Below, piece after piece: positions 8,885 to 17,392 of a stretch of 46,251 nucleotides of DNA. How positions within the stretch are numbered: the stretch's first letter is position 1; every line of letters starts with the position of its first letter. The DNA lies in contig JAILIP010000007.1 in the NCBI GenBank assembly GCA_024695235.1, forward strand, positions 1 to 46,251, given 5' to 3'. The DNA is from Bacilli bacterium. Its GTDB lineage: Bacteria; Bacillota_I; Bacilli_A; RFN20; CAG-826. Position numbers and translations under genes: made by a program. The notes under the pieces are model-generated. The model did no database searches. It was not told where the DNA came from and saw only the letters and a program-made list of their open reading frames with translations.

Positions 8885-10456
8885 ATGATTAGAAAACCTG
8901 CCAGTGGACATAGGTTAATATTTGGTTATTTAGGATTTTTCTTAATCCTAATCGGAGCAATATGCTTATTGCCTCTATTACTTTTGTTGTTGCCAAAATA
9001 TCAATCTGAAGCTGGTTGTGCTTTTGACTTCCTAATTCCTGGACTTACCGCTATCGGTGGTGGTATTGGTTTATCCTTCCTCATCTTTAAAAGAGATAAG
9101 ATGCAACTTGGTAAATTTCAAGACTGCACTCTATTAGTTCTTATTTGGTTTGCCGCTATTTTAGTTGGCGCAGTGCCTTTCCTTTTAAGAGGTGTCTTCA
9201 CTGGAAATGGTGCTCCAATGAACTTTACAGCTGCTATCTTTGAATCTACAAGTGGATACTCATCTTCTGGGTTAACTCTTTTTAACTTTGATGATTCGCT
9301 TCCTGGATATCACTTATTCACCATGTATAGAAGCTTGCTTCTATTCTTTGGTGGCATCGGACTTGTTTTAATTGTTACATCTGCTTTAAGTGATAGATAC
9401 GGATTGAAACTATATACCGCCGAAGGACATAACGATAAGTTAGTTCCTAACCTAGTTAAATCTGCAAGACTCATTCTTGCTATTTATGCTGGTTATATCC
9501 TTTTAGGAACGCTTTCATATTTCTTCATTGGTGGTCTATCTTTATTCGATGCATTCAACCACTCAATCGCCGCTGTTGCAACTGGTGGATTCTCTACAAG
9601 AGCTGGTGGTTTACCAGAAATCATCGAAGCAGGTGGAGTTAACCAAATCGGTATTCCGATTCATAGTGTTGCGATTAACATCACATCAGTAGTGTTGATG
9701 GTTTTAGGCGCCACAAACTTTGTTTTACACCTCTTCTTATTTACAGGAAAAATTAAAGCTATCGCTAAAGACTTAGAACTTAGATTCTTCGGAATTATGA
9801 CTCTTATCTTTGTTCCACTTTTCTTCTTTGCGGTTTTATCTAGAACCAAAGTTGATGGATCAACAGTTTATACTCCTGTACAAGCTTTAGGAGAAGGCAC
9901 ATTCCTCTTCTTTACATCCGTTACAACAACTGGTTTCTCCGCTGTTTACGAAGTAAAACAACTTGGTGAAGCTGCAATTATTCTATCAATCATCATGATG
10001 TGCGTTGGTGGTGGAATGGGATCAACTGCTGGTGCTATCAAGCAATACCGTCTTGCCTTGGCCTTTAAATCATTCTATTGGTCACTTAGAGATAGACTTG
10101 CCCCAGCTAATAAGGTTTATCCACACAGCATCTATCGTCTTGGTGTTGATAAAGAAGTCCAAAAAGATGAAGTGTATGAATCATATGGTTATATCATCAT
10201 TTACATTGCTGCTTTATTTACTGGTACTATTTTAATAGTAATCTTAGGAAAAGGATACATTACTGGATCAGACGCGTTGTTTGAATTTGCCTCTGCACTT
10301 TCCGGCACCGGATTAAGCGTTGGAGTCACTGGATTCTCAACTGCAATTAACTGGGTGCTTATCTTTGGTATGTTCATTGGCCGTCTTGAAATCTTGCCAG
10401 TGTACTTTGCCTTCTTTAGATTAGCAAGAGATATCCTTAGAAAGGAAACAATTTAA
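8885..10456 (+). CDS. TrkH/KtrB family potassium transporter
   Basis: Four P-loop-like segments (ESTSGYSSSGLT, HSIAAVATGGFSTR, TSVTTTGFSAV, ASALSGTGLSVG); polytopic; directly follows TrkA genes. Confidence 0.92.
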   Translation: MIRKPASGHRLIFGYLGFFLILIGAICLLPLLLLLLPKYQSEAGCAFDFLIPGLTAIGGGIGLSFLIFKRDKMQLGKFQDCTLLVLIWFAAILVGAVPFLLRGVFTGNGAPMNFTAAIFESTSGYSSSGLTLFNFDDSLPGYHLFTMYRSLLLFFGGIGLVLIVTSALSDRYGLKLYTAEGHNDKLVPNLVKSARLILAIYAGYILLGTLSYFFIGGLSLFDAFNHSIAAVATGGFSTRAGGLPEIIEAGGVNQIGIPIHSVAINITSVVLMVLGATNFVLHLFLFTGKIKAIAKDLELRFFGIMTLIFVPLFFFAVLSRTKVDGSTVYTPVQALGEGTFLFFTSVTTTGFSAVYEVKQLGEAAIILSIIMMCVGGGMGSTAGAIKQYRLALAFKSFYWSLRDRLAPANKVYPHSIYRLGVDKEVQKDEVYESYGYIIIYIAALFTGTILIVILGKGYITGSDALFEFASALSGTGLSVGVTGFSTAINWVLIFGMFIGRLEILPVYFAFFRLARDILRKETI

Positions 10457-10457
10457 T

Positions 10458-10880
10458 ATGTTATATGACGAACTTTCAAAAGCTAACATTGAAGCCCTAA
10501 AGGCTCATGATAAATCATCAAGAGCAGTTCTTTCCGTTGTTCTTTCTCGTGTCAAAATGCAAAAGATTGAACTTGAAGCAAGCGGCAAAGAATTAACCGA
10601 TAATGATGTAGTAAAAGTTATCACCAAAGCTCTAAAAGAACTTGATGAAGAAAAAGCTGGTTATGAAAGAGTGAATAACCAAGAAGAAGTTAACTCTATT
10701 TCTAACCAACAACAAGTGCTTCAAAAATATCTTCCAAAGATGCTTTCTGAAGATGAAATTAGAGCAGAAATTAATAAGTTCGAGGATAAATCTATTCCTT
10801 CAGTAATGAAACACTTCAAAGCCAATTATGAAGGAAAGGTTGATATGGGACTTGTTAACAAAGTCGCAAGAAGTATTTAA
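10458..10880 (+). CDS. GatB/YqeY domain protein
   Basis: 140 aa; LSRVKMQKIE, QQQVLQKYLPKMLSEDEI, KVDMGLVNKVAR are YqeY hallmarks. Confidence 0.92.
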   Translation: MLYDELSKANIEALKAHDKSSRAVLSVVLSRVKMQKIELEASGKELTDNDVVKVITKALKELDEEKAGYERVNNQEEVNSISNQQQVLQKYLPKMLSEDEIRAEINKFEDKSIPSVMKHFKANYEGKVDMGLVNKVARSI

Positions 10881-10952
10881 TTTATAACTTTGTTATTGAT
10901 TAAGTAAGACTATTCTCATATAATTTAACTCGCCACCCAAATAGACCCCAAT

Positions 10953-11026
10953 AGGGGTGTAGTACAATGGTAGTACAACGGTCTCCAAAACCGCTGACGT
11001 GGGTTCAATTCCTATCACCCCTGCCA
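10953..11026 (+). tRNA. tRNA-Trp (CCA anticodon), CCA 3' end encoded
   Basis: Acceptor AGGGGTG/CACCCCT, anticodon loop CTCCAAA, T-loop TTCAATT, discriminator G followed by CCA. Confidence 0.95.
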
Positions 11027-11040
11027 TCTATTTGAGTTAA

Positions 11041-11068
11041 AACAGCACATTTAATGTGTTGTTTTTCT
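11041..11068 (+). terminator. intrinsic terminator after tRNA-Trp
   Basis: AACAGCACATttaATGTGTTGTTTTTC stem with one G-U pair and T-tract. Confidence 0.75.
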
Positions 11069-11091
11069 TTTTATTATGATAAAATTTAAAC

Positions 11092-11892
11092 ATGTTTAAA
11101 GGATACGGATTCTTCGATTATAAATACGATATCCCAAATTATAACGAATACGATTATAACCATTTTGGTAGATGGCTTTATCTTATTATCGGAGTTGTTT
11201 TGATAACCGCTCTTTTAATTATTTTCAGAAAAGCATCTCGCAAAACAGTTTTAACATATTTAAGAATCATGTCATTATGCATGATTGGCATGTATCTAAC
11301 CAAAACAATTTGGGAAAGTGTACATGACATAAAACGCTTTGGTGAATTTAATCTATACCTTCTCCCATTTGATACTTGCTCAATCATCATGTGGGCTGGT
11401 TTAGCCGCTGGATTTGGAAAAGGTAGACTCAAAACCTTAGGAGAATGCTGGCTAATCAGTGGTGGTATTGTCGGTGGATTTTCGGCAATGCTGTTTTTAA
11501 GTGCTTTGAAGTATTATCCATTCTTCACCTTTGGTGCATTCTACTCAATGATATGGCATATCGTGATGGTGTTTACTGGTTTATGGTTAGTTGTAACTGT
11601 ATATGTTGAACCTAATTTCAAATCTCTTATGTATGGTTTTGTTGCTCATATGATGATTTCAGTTCCGATCATAATCTTAGACTATGCCTTAAAACTTGAT
11701 TTTATGATGTATTATGGAGCGGGAGGCATTCCTCTAATTGAATCTCTTGCTGATATATTGATCGCTCATAAACTACGTTTCTTTGTGACGATTATCGTGA
11801 GCATTGTCTACTTTGGAGTGTTCGCATTTATCATATATTTGATGCATTTTATCAAGAGACTAATAATGCACTTTAAAGCTAAAAAAGCATAA
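11092..11892 (+). CDS. YwaF/TIGR02206-like integral membrane protein
   Basis: Polytopic; LLPFDTCSIIMW, SGGIVGG, FYSMIWHIVMV motifs resemble the YwaF family. Confidence 0.75.
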   Translation: MFKGYGFFDYKYDIPNYNEYDYNHFGRWLYLIIGVVLITALLIIFRKASRKTVLTYLRIMSLCMIGMYLTKTIWESVHDIKRFGEFNLYLLPFDTCSIIMWAGLAAGFGKGRLKTLGECWLISGGIVGGFSAMLFLSALKYYPFFTFGAFYSMIWHIVMVFTGLWLVVTVYVEPNFKSLMYGFVAHMMISVPIIILDYALKLDFMMYYGAGGIPLIESLADILIAHKLRFFVTIIVSIVYFGVFAFIIYLMHFIKRLIMHFKAKKA

Positions 11893-11963
11893 TATTTAGT
11901 GAAAACTATTTTATAAAATTGTTTTATTTAGTATTATTTCAGTAGTAATTACGGAGTATAGAT

Positions 11964-12782
11964 ATGGGAGACGTATTTGAACAGATTGGTTCATATATAA
12001 GTGAACACGGATTTAAACTTTTATTAGCGATATGCATTATCGTCGTTGGTTTTTGCATTGCCTGGTTATTAGGCTTTCTTATTAAGAAAATATTTGCCAA
12101 AACCCGTGTCGATGGCGCTATGCTCACATTCGTTGTTTCTATCTTCCGTATTTTAATTGTTGTCTTAGCTGCCTTAATTGCCGCTTCTGTCCTTGAATTA
12201 TCAACTGAAGGAATGATTGTTTCTTTAGGTTCTATCGTAATTGCTATTGGTCTTGCCTTAAAAGATTCCTTTGGCAATCTTGCTAACGGCATTTTAATCA
12301 TTATCAATAAGCCATTTAGAAGAGGAGACTATGTCTCAATTAACGGTATTGAAGGTAAAGTTCATAACATCAAACTATTAACCGTTGAACTTATTACCTT
12401 TGCAAACGTGAAGATTGTTCTTCCAAATAACACAGTCTTTAATGGAAACATTGTTAACTATTCTGCATTAGCAATCCGTCGTTTAGATATGGAATTTGCA
12501 GTAGCCTATGGCTCTGATATGGATAAAGTTGAAACTGTCTTACGTAAAGTAGCCAGTGAACATCCACAAGTTCTTAAATCAATGAAAATCAATATTTATA
12601 TGAAGAGTCATGAAAACTCTTCAATCGTATATGCAGTCAAAGTCTGGACAAATAATGGCGACTATTTTGGAGTTGCCCATTCATTCCCTAGACTAGTCTA
12701 TGATGCATTTGAAGCAGAAGGTATTAAGATTCCATTCAATCAACTCGATGTGCACCTTGATCAATTGGGGCAAGGAAAATAA
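11964..12782 (+). CDS. mscS: MscS family small-conductance mechanosensitive channel
   Basis: SLGSIVIAIGLALKDSFGNLANGILIIINKPFRRGDYVSINGIEGKVHNI is the MscS pore/beta-domain signature. Confidence 0.93.
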   Translation: MGDVFEQIGSYISEHGFKLLLAICIIVVGFCIAWLLGFLIKKIFAKTRVDGAMLTFVVSIFRILIVVLAALIAASVLELSTEGMIVSLGSIVIAIGLALKDSFGNLANGILIIINKPFRRGDYVSINGIEGKVHNIKLLTVELITFANVKIVLPNNTVFNGNIVNYSALAIRRLDMEFAVAYGSDMDKVETVLRKVASEHPQVLKSMKINIYMKSHENSSIVYAVKVWTNNGDYFGVAHSFPRLVYDAFEAEGIKIPFNQLDVHLDQLGQGK

Positions 12783-12790
12783 TGTAAATT

Positions 12791-15502
12791 ATGCTTAAAG
12801 AACTACTTTTATCAATATTATCCTTCTCACTGTTTGCTCCAGCATCTTTAAATGATGCCGCTAAAAGTTATAACGAGCCTGAACCAATAGTGGAAAAGAG
12901 CATTAACAATGATCCAACTGATCCAACTGGTTCCACCGATGATCCAAATGTTTTACACGGTTACACATATACTGACACTCAGGGCAATTCAGAAATGCTT
13001 AGAGTATTCGATGATAGACAAATGGGTCCTCAAGTCCGAAAAGTATTCTGTGCTCCTGCTGGCTATTGCTTCGTAATTGATATCAATGGAGAAGAACTTG
13101 ATGAAATCTTTGATCAAGCAGAGTTTTTAGGAATTGATTATGAGTACATAAGTATTTCCTACTATTATGGTATCTATGGTGCGGAAGTCACTGTAGATTC
13201 TGAAAATAGATTTTATGACCAAGGCGGAACTGATGCTCAAGCTAGAGCGTGGTACAAAGAGGAATATTTGACGTTTTTTGAAGGTGAAGATAAGCAAGGT
13301 CGTTTGTTACTTCAAATTGATAATGTTACAGCACCTACTGATTTATATCTTCGCTTTGAGGTAATGTTTACACTTAAAGAATTAGATTCTGAAGGCTATT
13401 CCCAATGGTGGAAGGTTGTCACTTTTAGTGAAACGGTTCATGTTGAGCCTTATAGTGAAACTGATTTTGTCCAATATAGACTTAGATATTATCAAAGAGG
13501 TGATGGCGAAAAACGTCTCAACATTGATGCAATATTGCTTGAAGATTTTTTCAATCAATATGATAAATACAACAAATATGGTTGGGCAACCGATGACATT
13601 GCTCCGTGTACAACGCTTGATACTGAAACTCCGATACCGAGTGTAGGATATCATTATTACAGTGAATTTAATTTAACTTTGATCGCTTATGATACGGTTG
13701 TTGTTGGCAAGTTTAAAACTTATTCTACAACTGGTTCATTAGAGATGATGCTATTCCCTCCAGAACCTGTTGAAGTAAAAATTAAGCTTTCTTTTACCAG
13801 CGGTGGTAAAGAATATAGTTATTACTCTGAAAAATTCCTTATTGGTGATCCTAAGGTTAGAATCGAAATAGACCCACCTGAAAATAGACAAACAGTCCAA
13901 AAACACAGTACCCATATTTACAATATCAGTTACGATAATTTTACTCACACTGATATTGAAGGAATGAATGTTATGACCGATTTAATCATCGAACGTTTGA
14001 TGGACGATGGTCAAAGAGTCAAGTATCTATATAATGGTGTTCTTCCTAGCTCAGGCGAAGAAGGAGTTTACTACTATCTCCCAAGTACATATGAAAAAGC
14101 ACTTCATGACCAAGGGCGTGATGAAGAATTGATTGATTTACCATCTCAAGGAACTTATTACACTTGGAGTGAAGAATGGTCAGTTTTCAGTGAAAATAAC
14201 GAGTATCCATTGTTCAACAAGAGTTGTCCTGAATACACTGAAGAGGAGATGCTGGACCCGACATATACTAGAGAGCCAACTCCAGAAGATATAAGAAAAT
14301 TCTTAAATCAAGAAGTTGCTATTCCTGTAGTAGGTAAATTCAGTGGTTACCACATTTTCATGGAAGTGCACGCTACAACTGAAGGCAGCTATATCAATTG
14401 TGAAAAATATGTTGAATCACCACTTGAAGTAGTGCCATCTAACACTACTGAAGATGAGATTCTTCTAAATGTGTCCGATAATATCAACTTACTTGCTGGC
14501 GCAGATGATATTAGAATTATTCCTTCAATTTCATCCTATGATGAAACAGTTACTTATTACTATGACTATAGTGTCTCTAAAGAAGGCATTATTAATGTTG
14601 AAAAAGATACGAATGGTAGACTTACAGTTAGCCCAGTTCACGCCGGCGTTGTTAAACTCACCATCGGAGTGGAATGTTCTGAATTCTCTAGAATCACTAA
14701 GGAAGTTAACATCCGTGTATTAGATGCCATCTATGATGTTGCTAAACTTGAACTACCAAACGAGTTCCACTATGCCGATAAAGATCTTACAGTCGCAATT
14801 AGCATTAGAGGCTTTACTGATATCCAAAACGTTGATATTGATTGGAAAGTCACTAATAAAGATGGCAAAGAATTACCTGCTGAAAAGATGGAAGTCCATC
14901 ATAATGCAAGTATGACTTTACTAAAGCCTGAAAGTGATGACTATACAGTAACGGCTTTATATGAAGGCATTGAGTTAGGAACAATTGCATTCCAAGTCAG
15001 GCGTGTCAACATGGATGCTTTCCTTAAAGCTAATATTTGGTGGATTGTCTTAATCACATTAGGCTTTGTTGCCTTACTCGTCTTCATTCAAAGAATATCT
15101 AAAAAAGGACGCACAACCGTTGATAGTATCGCTCGTGTGTATGACGTTTTGTGCGCTACTCTATCGGATGATAAATTAACTGAAACTGAACTCAAACGTA
15201 TCAAACGAGAAATCTCTAGATGTCTCAATCGTGTTGAAAACCTTAACGTCGATGCTTTGAACCAATATGAAAAAGCCATCCGTTATCTCCGCAAATCTCT
15301 TTCTGATGCTAAGTCTCTTCTAAAGAAGTGGGGAACAATATCCATCGAAGATAAGAGTGTTATCATCGAAAGACTCAGCGCCGATTTAGCTAAAGCTTTA
15401 AATGTCGCCAAAGAAATCGAAAGCGCCAAACAAATCATCGATGAATATCACGCTAACGCTAATAAAAAGAATTTCGAAACTTTAAAAGAAGAAAAGAAAT
15501 AG
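12791..15502 (+). CDS. large cell-surface protein, single C-terminal TM and cytosolic helical tail
   Basis: Signal peptide; Ig-like (Big_2-type) region around SISSYDETVTYYYDYSVSKEGIINVEKDTNGRLTVSPVHAGVVKLTI; TM WWIVLITLGFVALLVFI; about 120-aa charged helical C-terminus. Confidence 0.82.
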   Translation: MLKELLLSILSFSLFAPASLNDAAKSYNEPEPIVEKSINNDPTDPTGSTDDPNVLHGYTYTDTQGNSEMLRVFDDRQMGPQVRKVFCAPAGYCFVIDINGEELDEIFDQAEFLGIDYEYISISYYYGIYGAEVTVDSENRFYDQGGTDAQARAWYKEEYLTFFEGEDKQGRLLLQIDNVTAPTDLYLRFEVMFTLKELDSEGYSQWWKVVTFSETVHVEPYSETDFVQYRLRYYQRGDGEKRLNIDAILLEDFFNQYDKYNKYGWATDDIAPCTTLDTETPIPSVGYHYYSEFNLTLIAYDTVVVGKFKTYSTTGSLEMMLFPPEPVEVKIKLSFTSGGKEYSYYSEKFLIGDPKVRIEIDPPENRQTVQKHSTHIYNISYDNFTHTDIEGMNVMTDLIIERLMDDGQRVKYLYNGVLPSSGEEGVYYYLPSTYEKALHDQGRDEELIDLPSQGTYYTWSEEWSVFSENNEYPLFNKSCPEYTEEEMLDPTYTREPTPEDIRKFLNQEVAIPVVGKFSGYHIFMEVHATTEGSYINCEKYVESPLEVVPSNTTEDEILLNVSDNINLLAGADDIRIIPSISSYDETVTYYYDYSVSKEGIINVEKDTNGRLTVSPVHAGVVKLTIGVECSEFSRITKEVNIRVLDAIYDVAKLELPNEFHYADKDLTVAISIRGFTDIQNVDIDWKVTNKDGKELPAEKMEVHHNASMTLLKPESDDYTVTALYEGIELGTIAFQVRRVNMDAFLKANIWWIVLITLGFVALLVFIQRISKKGRTTVDSIARVYDVLCATLSDDKLTETELKRIKREISRCLNRVENLNVDALNQYEKAIRYLRKSLSDAKSLLKKWGTISIEDKSVIIERLSADLAKALNVAKEIESAKQIIDEYHANANKKNFETLKEEKK

Positions 15503-15505
15503 ACT

Positions 15506-16855
15506 ATGAAAAGTCTTGTTGCAATTATCCTTTTATCTTTAGTCACGTCTGGTGGTACTGCCATCAGCACTATTTCAAATGCTATTAATAAATCAGCTGC
15601 TACACCTCCAACTACAATCGATTTGAACGATGTTAAAGAAGAAAAGATTAGAGATTATTATTCTGGCCTAAACTCCTTATCAGAAGAGGAAAGAAGTGGC
15701 ACCAATCTTTTAAAGAATCTCAAACCTATTCTGAAGAATAATCAAGTATGCTACTCCTATGGAGATAGTGCAACTACAGCGGTTTGGCAAGCATACGAAA
15801 TCCTCGATAGAGATTGGAAATTATCTCCAGCAAGTGAAATCAAAGGATACGATTCGTCCACAAATAAAATAACCGGTTATAAATACGGCACGTCAAATAG
15901 TAATGTTGGAAGTAATCCATACCTCCACGCTTTATATGTTAATAGAGACGCTGAAAATCAAACAAAAGCGTGGGGTGATCACTCTCAAACAAATTATGGT
16001 ATCAACCAAGAACACGTTTGGCCAAAATCACTTGGCTTTGAGGATGGCAATTACCCTGAAGGTGTTCGTGGCGATTTGATGCATTTATGGGCTGGAAATG
16101 GATTTGTTAACGGAAAGATCCATAGCAATTGGTACTATGGTTATGTTGATAAAACCAAATCATATACCGATGCCGGATCAAGCTATTCATATTTAGCAGG
16201 TAACCTTTTAGGTACATCCAAAACATTTGGTGGAACAACTAACGTCTTCGAACCACAAAACAGTGATAAAGGTGATATCGCAAGAATTATCTTCTATATG
16301 GCAGCTAGATATAACTACTATGCACTAGATGGCGATACAATTGATTCTTCTAACCCAAATCTTGAAATATCCAATAGCCTAAGCTCATTCTCTAAGAGTG
16401 GCTATACAAGCACACAAACAACAACTGGTAAAATTGGTCTACTTCAAGACCTTCTTGAATGGAATAAACTTGATCCAGTTGATAGCTTTGAAATCCATCG
16501 TAACAACTTGATGTTCAATAACTTCTCATTCAATAGAAATCCATTTATCGATTTCCCTGAGTGGGCAGATTGCATTTGGGGTGTATCCGATAGTGGAACA
16601 TATAATGCTGCTCCAACAGGAAGTGCTAATCCTCAAAGCGATAAAATTGCTGAAGGAAATGACGAACCAATCTATCCTAAAGAAGATACGCCTAAAGCAT
16701 TTGATTGGAAAATGATTGCAATAATTGCAGCAGCAGTTGTTGTAGTGGTTGTTATCCTTATCATCATCTTTGCTACAGCTTCAAAAAAGAATAAAAAGAA
16801 AATGATTAAAACTGCCAAGAAAGCAGTGAAGAAATCTTCTAAGAAAAAGAAATAA
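15506..16855 (+). CDS. membrane-anchored extracellular endonuclease I family nuclease
   Basis: Endonuclease_1 motifs INQEHVWPKSLG, RGDLMHLWAGNGFVNGKIHSN; signal peptide; C-terminal TM IIAAAVVVVVVILIIIF with Lys-rich tail. Confidence 0.85.
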   Translation: MKSLVAIILLSLVTSGGTAISTISNAINKSAATPPTTIDLNDVKEEKIRDYYSGLNSLSEEERSGTNLLKNLKPILKNNQVCYSYGDSATTAVWQAYEILDRDWKLSPASEIKGYDSSTNKITGYKYGTSNSNVGSNPYLHALYVNRDAENQTKAWGDHSQTNYGINQEHVWPKSLGFEDGNYPEGVRGDLMHLWAGNGFVNGKIHSNWYYGYVDKTKSYTDAGSSYSYLAGNLLGTSKTFGGTTNVFEPQNSDKGDIARIIFYMAARYNYYALDGDTIDSSNPNLEISNSLSSFSKSGYTSTQTTTGKIGLLQDLLEWNKLDPVDSFEIHRNNLMFNNFSFNRNPFIDFPEWADCIWGVSDSGTYNAAPTGSANPQSDKIAEGNDEPIYPKEDTPKAFDWKMIAIIAAAVVVVVVILIIIFATASKKNKKKMIKTAKKAVKKSSKKKK

Positions 16856-16861
16856 CTAGAA

Positions 16862-16888
16862 GACGGGCTTAAGCCCGTTTTCTTTTTA
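16862..16888 (+). terminator. intrinsic terminator
   Basis: GACGGGCTTAAGCCCGTTTTCTTTTT. Confidence 0.85.
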
Positions 16889-16906
16889 AATTTACCTCAT
16901 ATATCA

Positions 16907-16950
16907 TGTAATGCAAAGTGCATTACAATGTATATACAAAATGGTATAGT
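16907..16950 (+). promoter_or_regulatory. promoter and palindromic operator of antitoxin-toxin fusion ORF
   Basis: TGTAATGCA-AAG-TGCATTACA (16907-16927, perfect 9-bp arms) overlapping a candidate -35 (ATTACA 16922-16927), 17-nt spacer, -10 TATAGT (16945-16950). Confidence 0.7.
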
Positions 16951-16968
16951 AATTGTGGGTAAAATGAT

Positions 16969-17349
16969 ATGGCAACAATAAATATCAGGGTTGATGATTG
17001 TCTTAAAGAGAAATCGGAAGAAATTTTTTGTGAATTGGGATTGGGTATGACTGCCGCTTTAACAATTTTCTTGAAAGCAGTTGTTAGATGTAATGGGATA
17101 CCATTTACTCTTGAGATACCTAACGAGGAGACAAATAAAGCTTTTAACGAAGCTGACGATATTGTTGATCAATTAAGTGAAGGAAAAGAACTTGATCCAA
17201 AATATAAGGATCATAAATTAGTTGGTGAATATGAGGGCAAAAGAGAATGCCACATAGAACCAGATTTTCTTTTAATTTATCAAATTGTTAAAAGTGAAAT
17301 AGTTCTACTTCTTGTAAGAGTGGGATCTCATTCAGAGTTATTCAGATAA
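16969..17349 (+). CDS. RelB/DinJ antitoxin N-terminus fused to YafQ-type toxin C-terminus
   Basis: aa 1-60 ATINIRVDDCLKEKSEEIFCELGLGMTAALTIFLKAVVRCNGIPF = RelB/DinJ; aa 64-126 ELDPKYKDHKLVGEYEGKRECHIEPDFLLIYQ...RVGSHSELF = YafQ. One uninterrupted ORF. Confidence 0.9.
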   Translation: MATINIRVDDCLKEKSEEIFCELGLGMTAALTIFLKAVVRCNGIPFTLEIPNEETNKAFNEADDIVDQLSEGKELDPKYKDHKLVGEYEGKRECHIEPDFLLIYQIVKSEIVLLLVRVGSHSELFR

Positions 17350-17355
17350 CTTATC

Positions 17356-17384
17356 TCGACATATGCATTCATTTATGTGATAAT
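17356..17384 (+). promoter_or_regulatory. promoter for lipoprotein, predicted nearly leaderless
   Basis: TCGACA (17356-17361), 17-nt spacer, GATAAT (17379-17384); ATG at 17393; no SD. Confidence 0.6.
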
Positions 17385-17392
17385 TTTTCATA

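Noticed and set aside
11939-12307. Minus-strand ORFs opposite strong CDSs (also 29387-29815, 23424-23729, 27605-28057)
   Set aside because: No recognisable domains, no RBS, and they lie inside well-supported genes; typical shadow ORFs.
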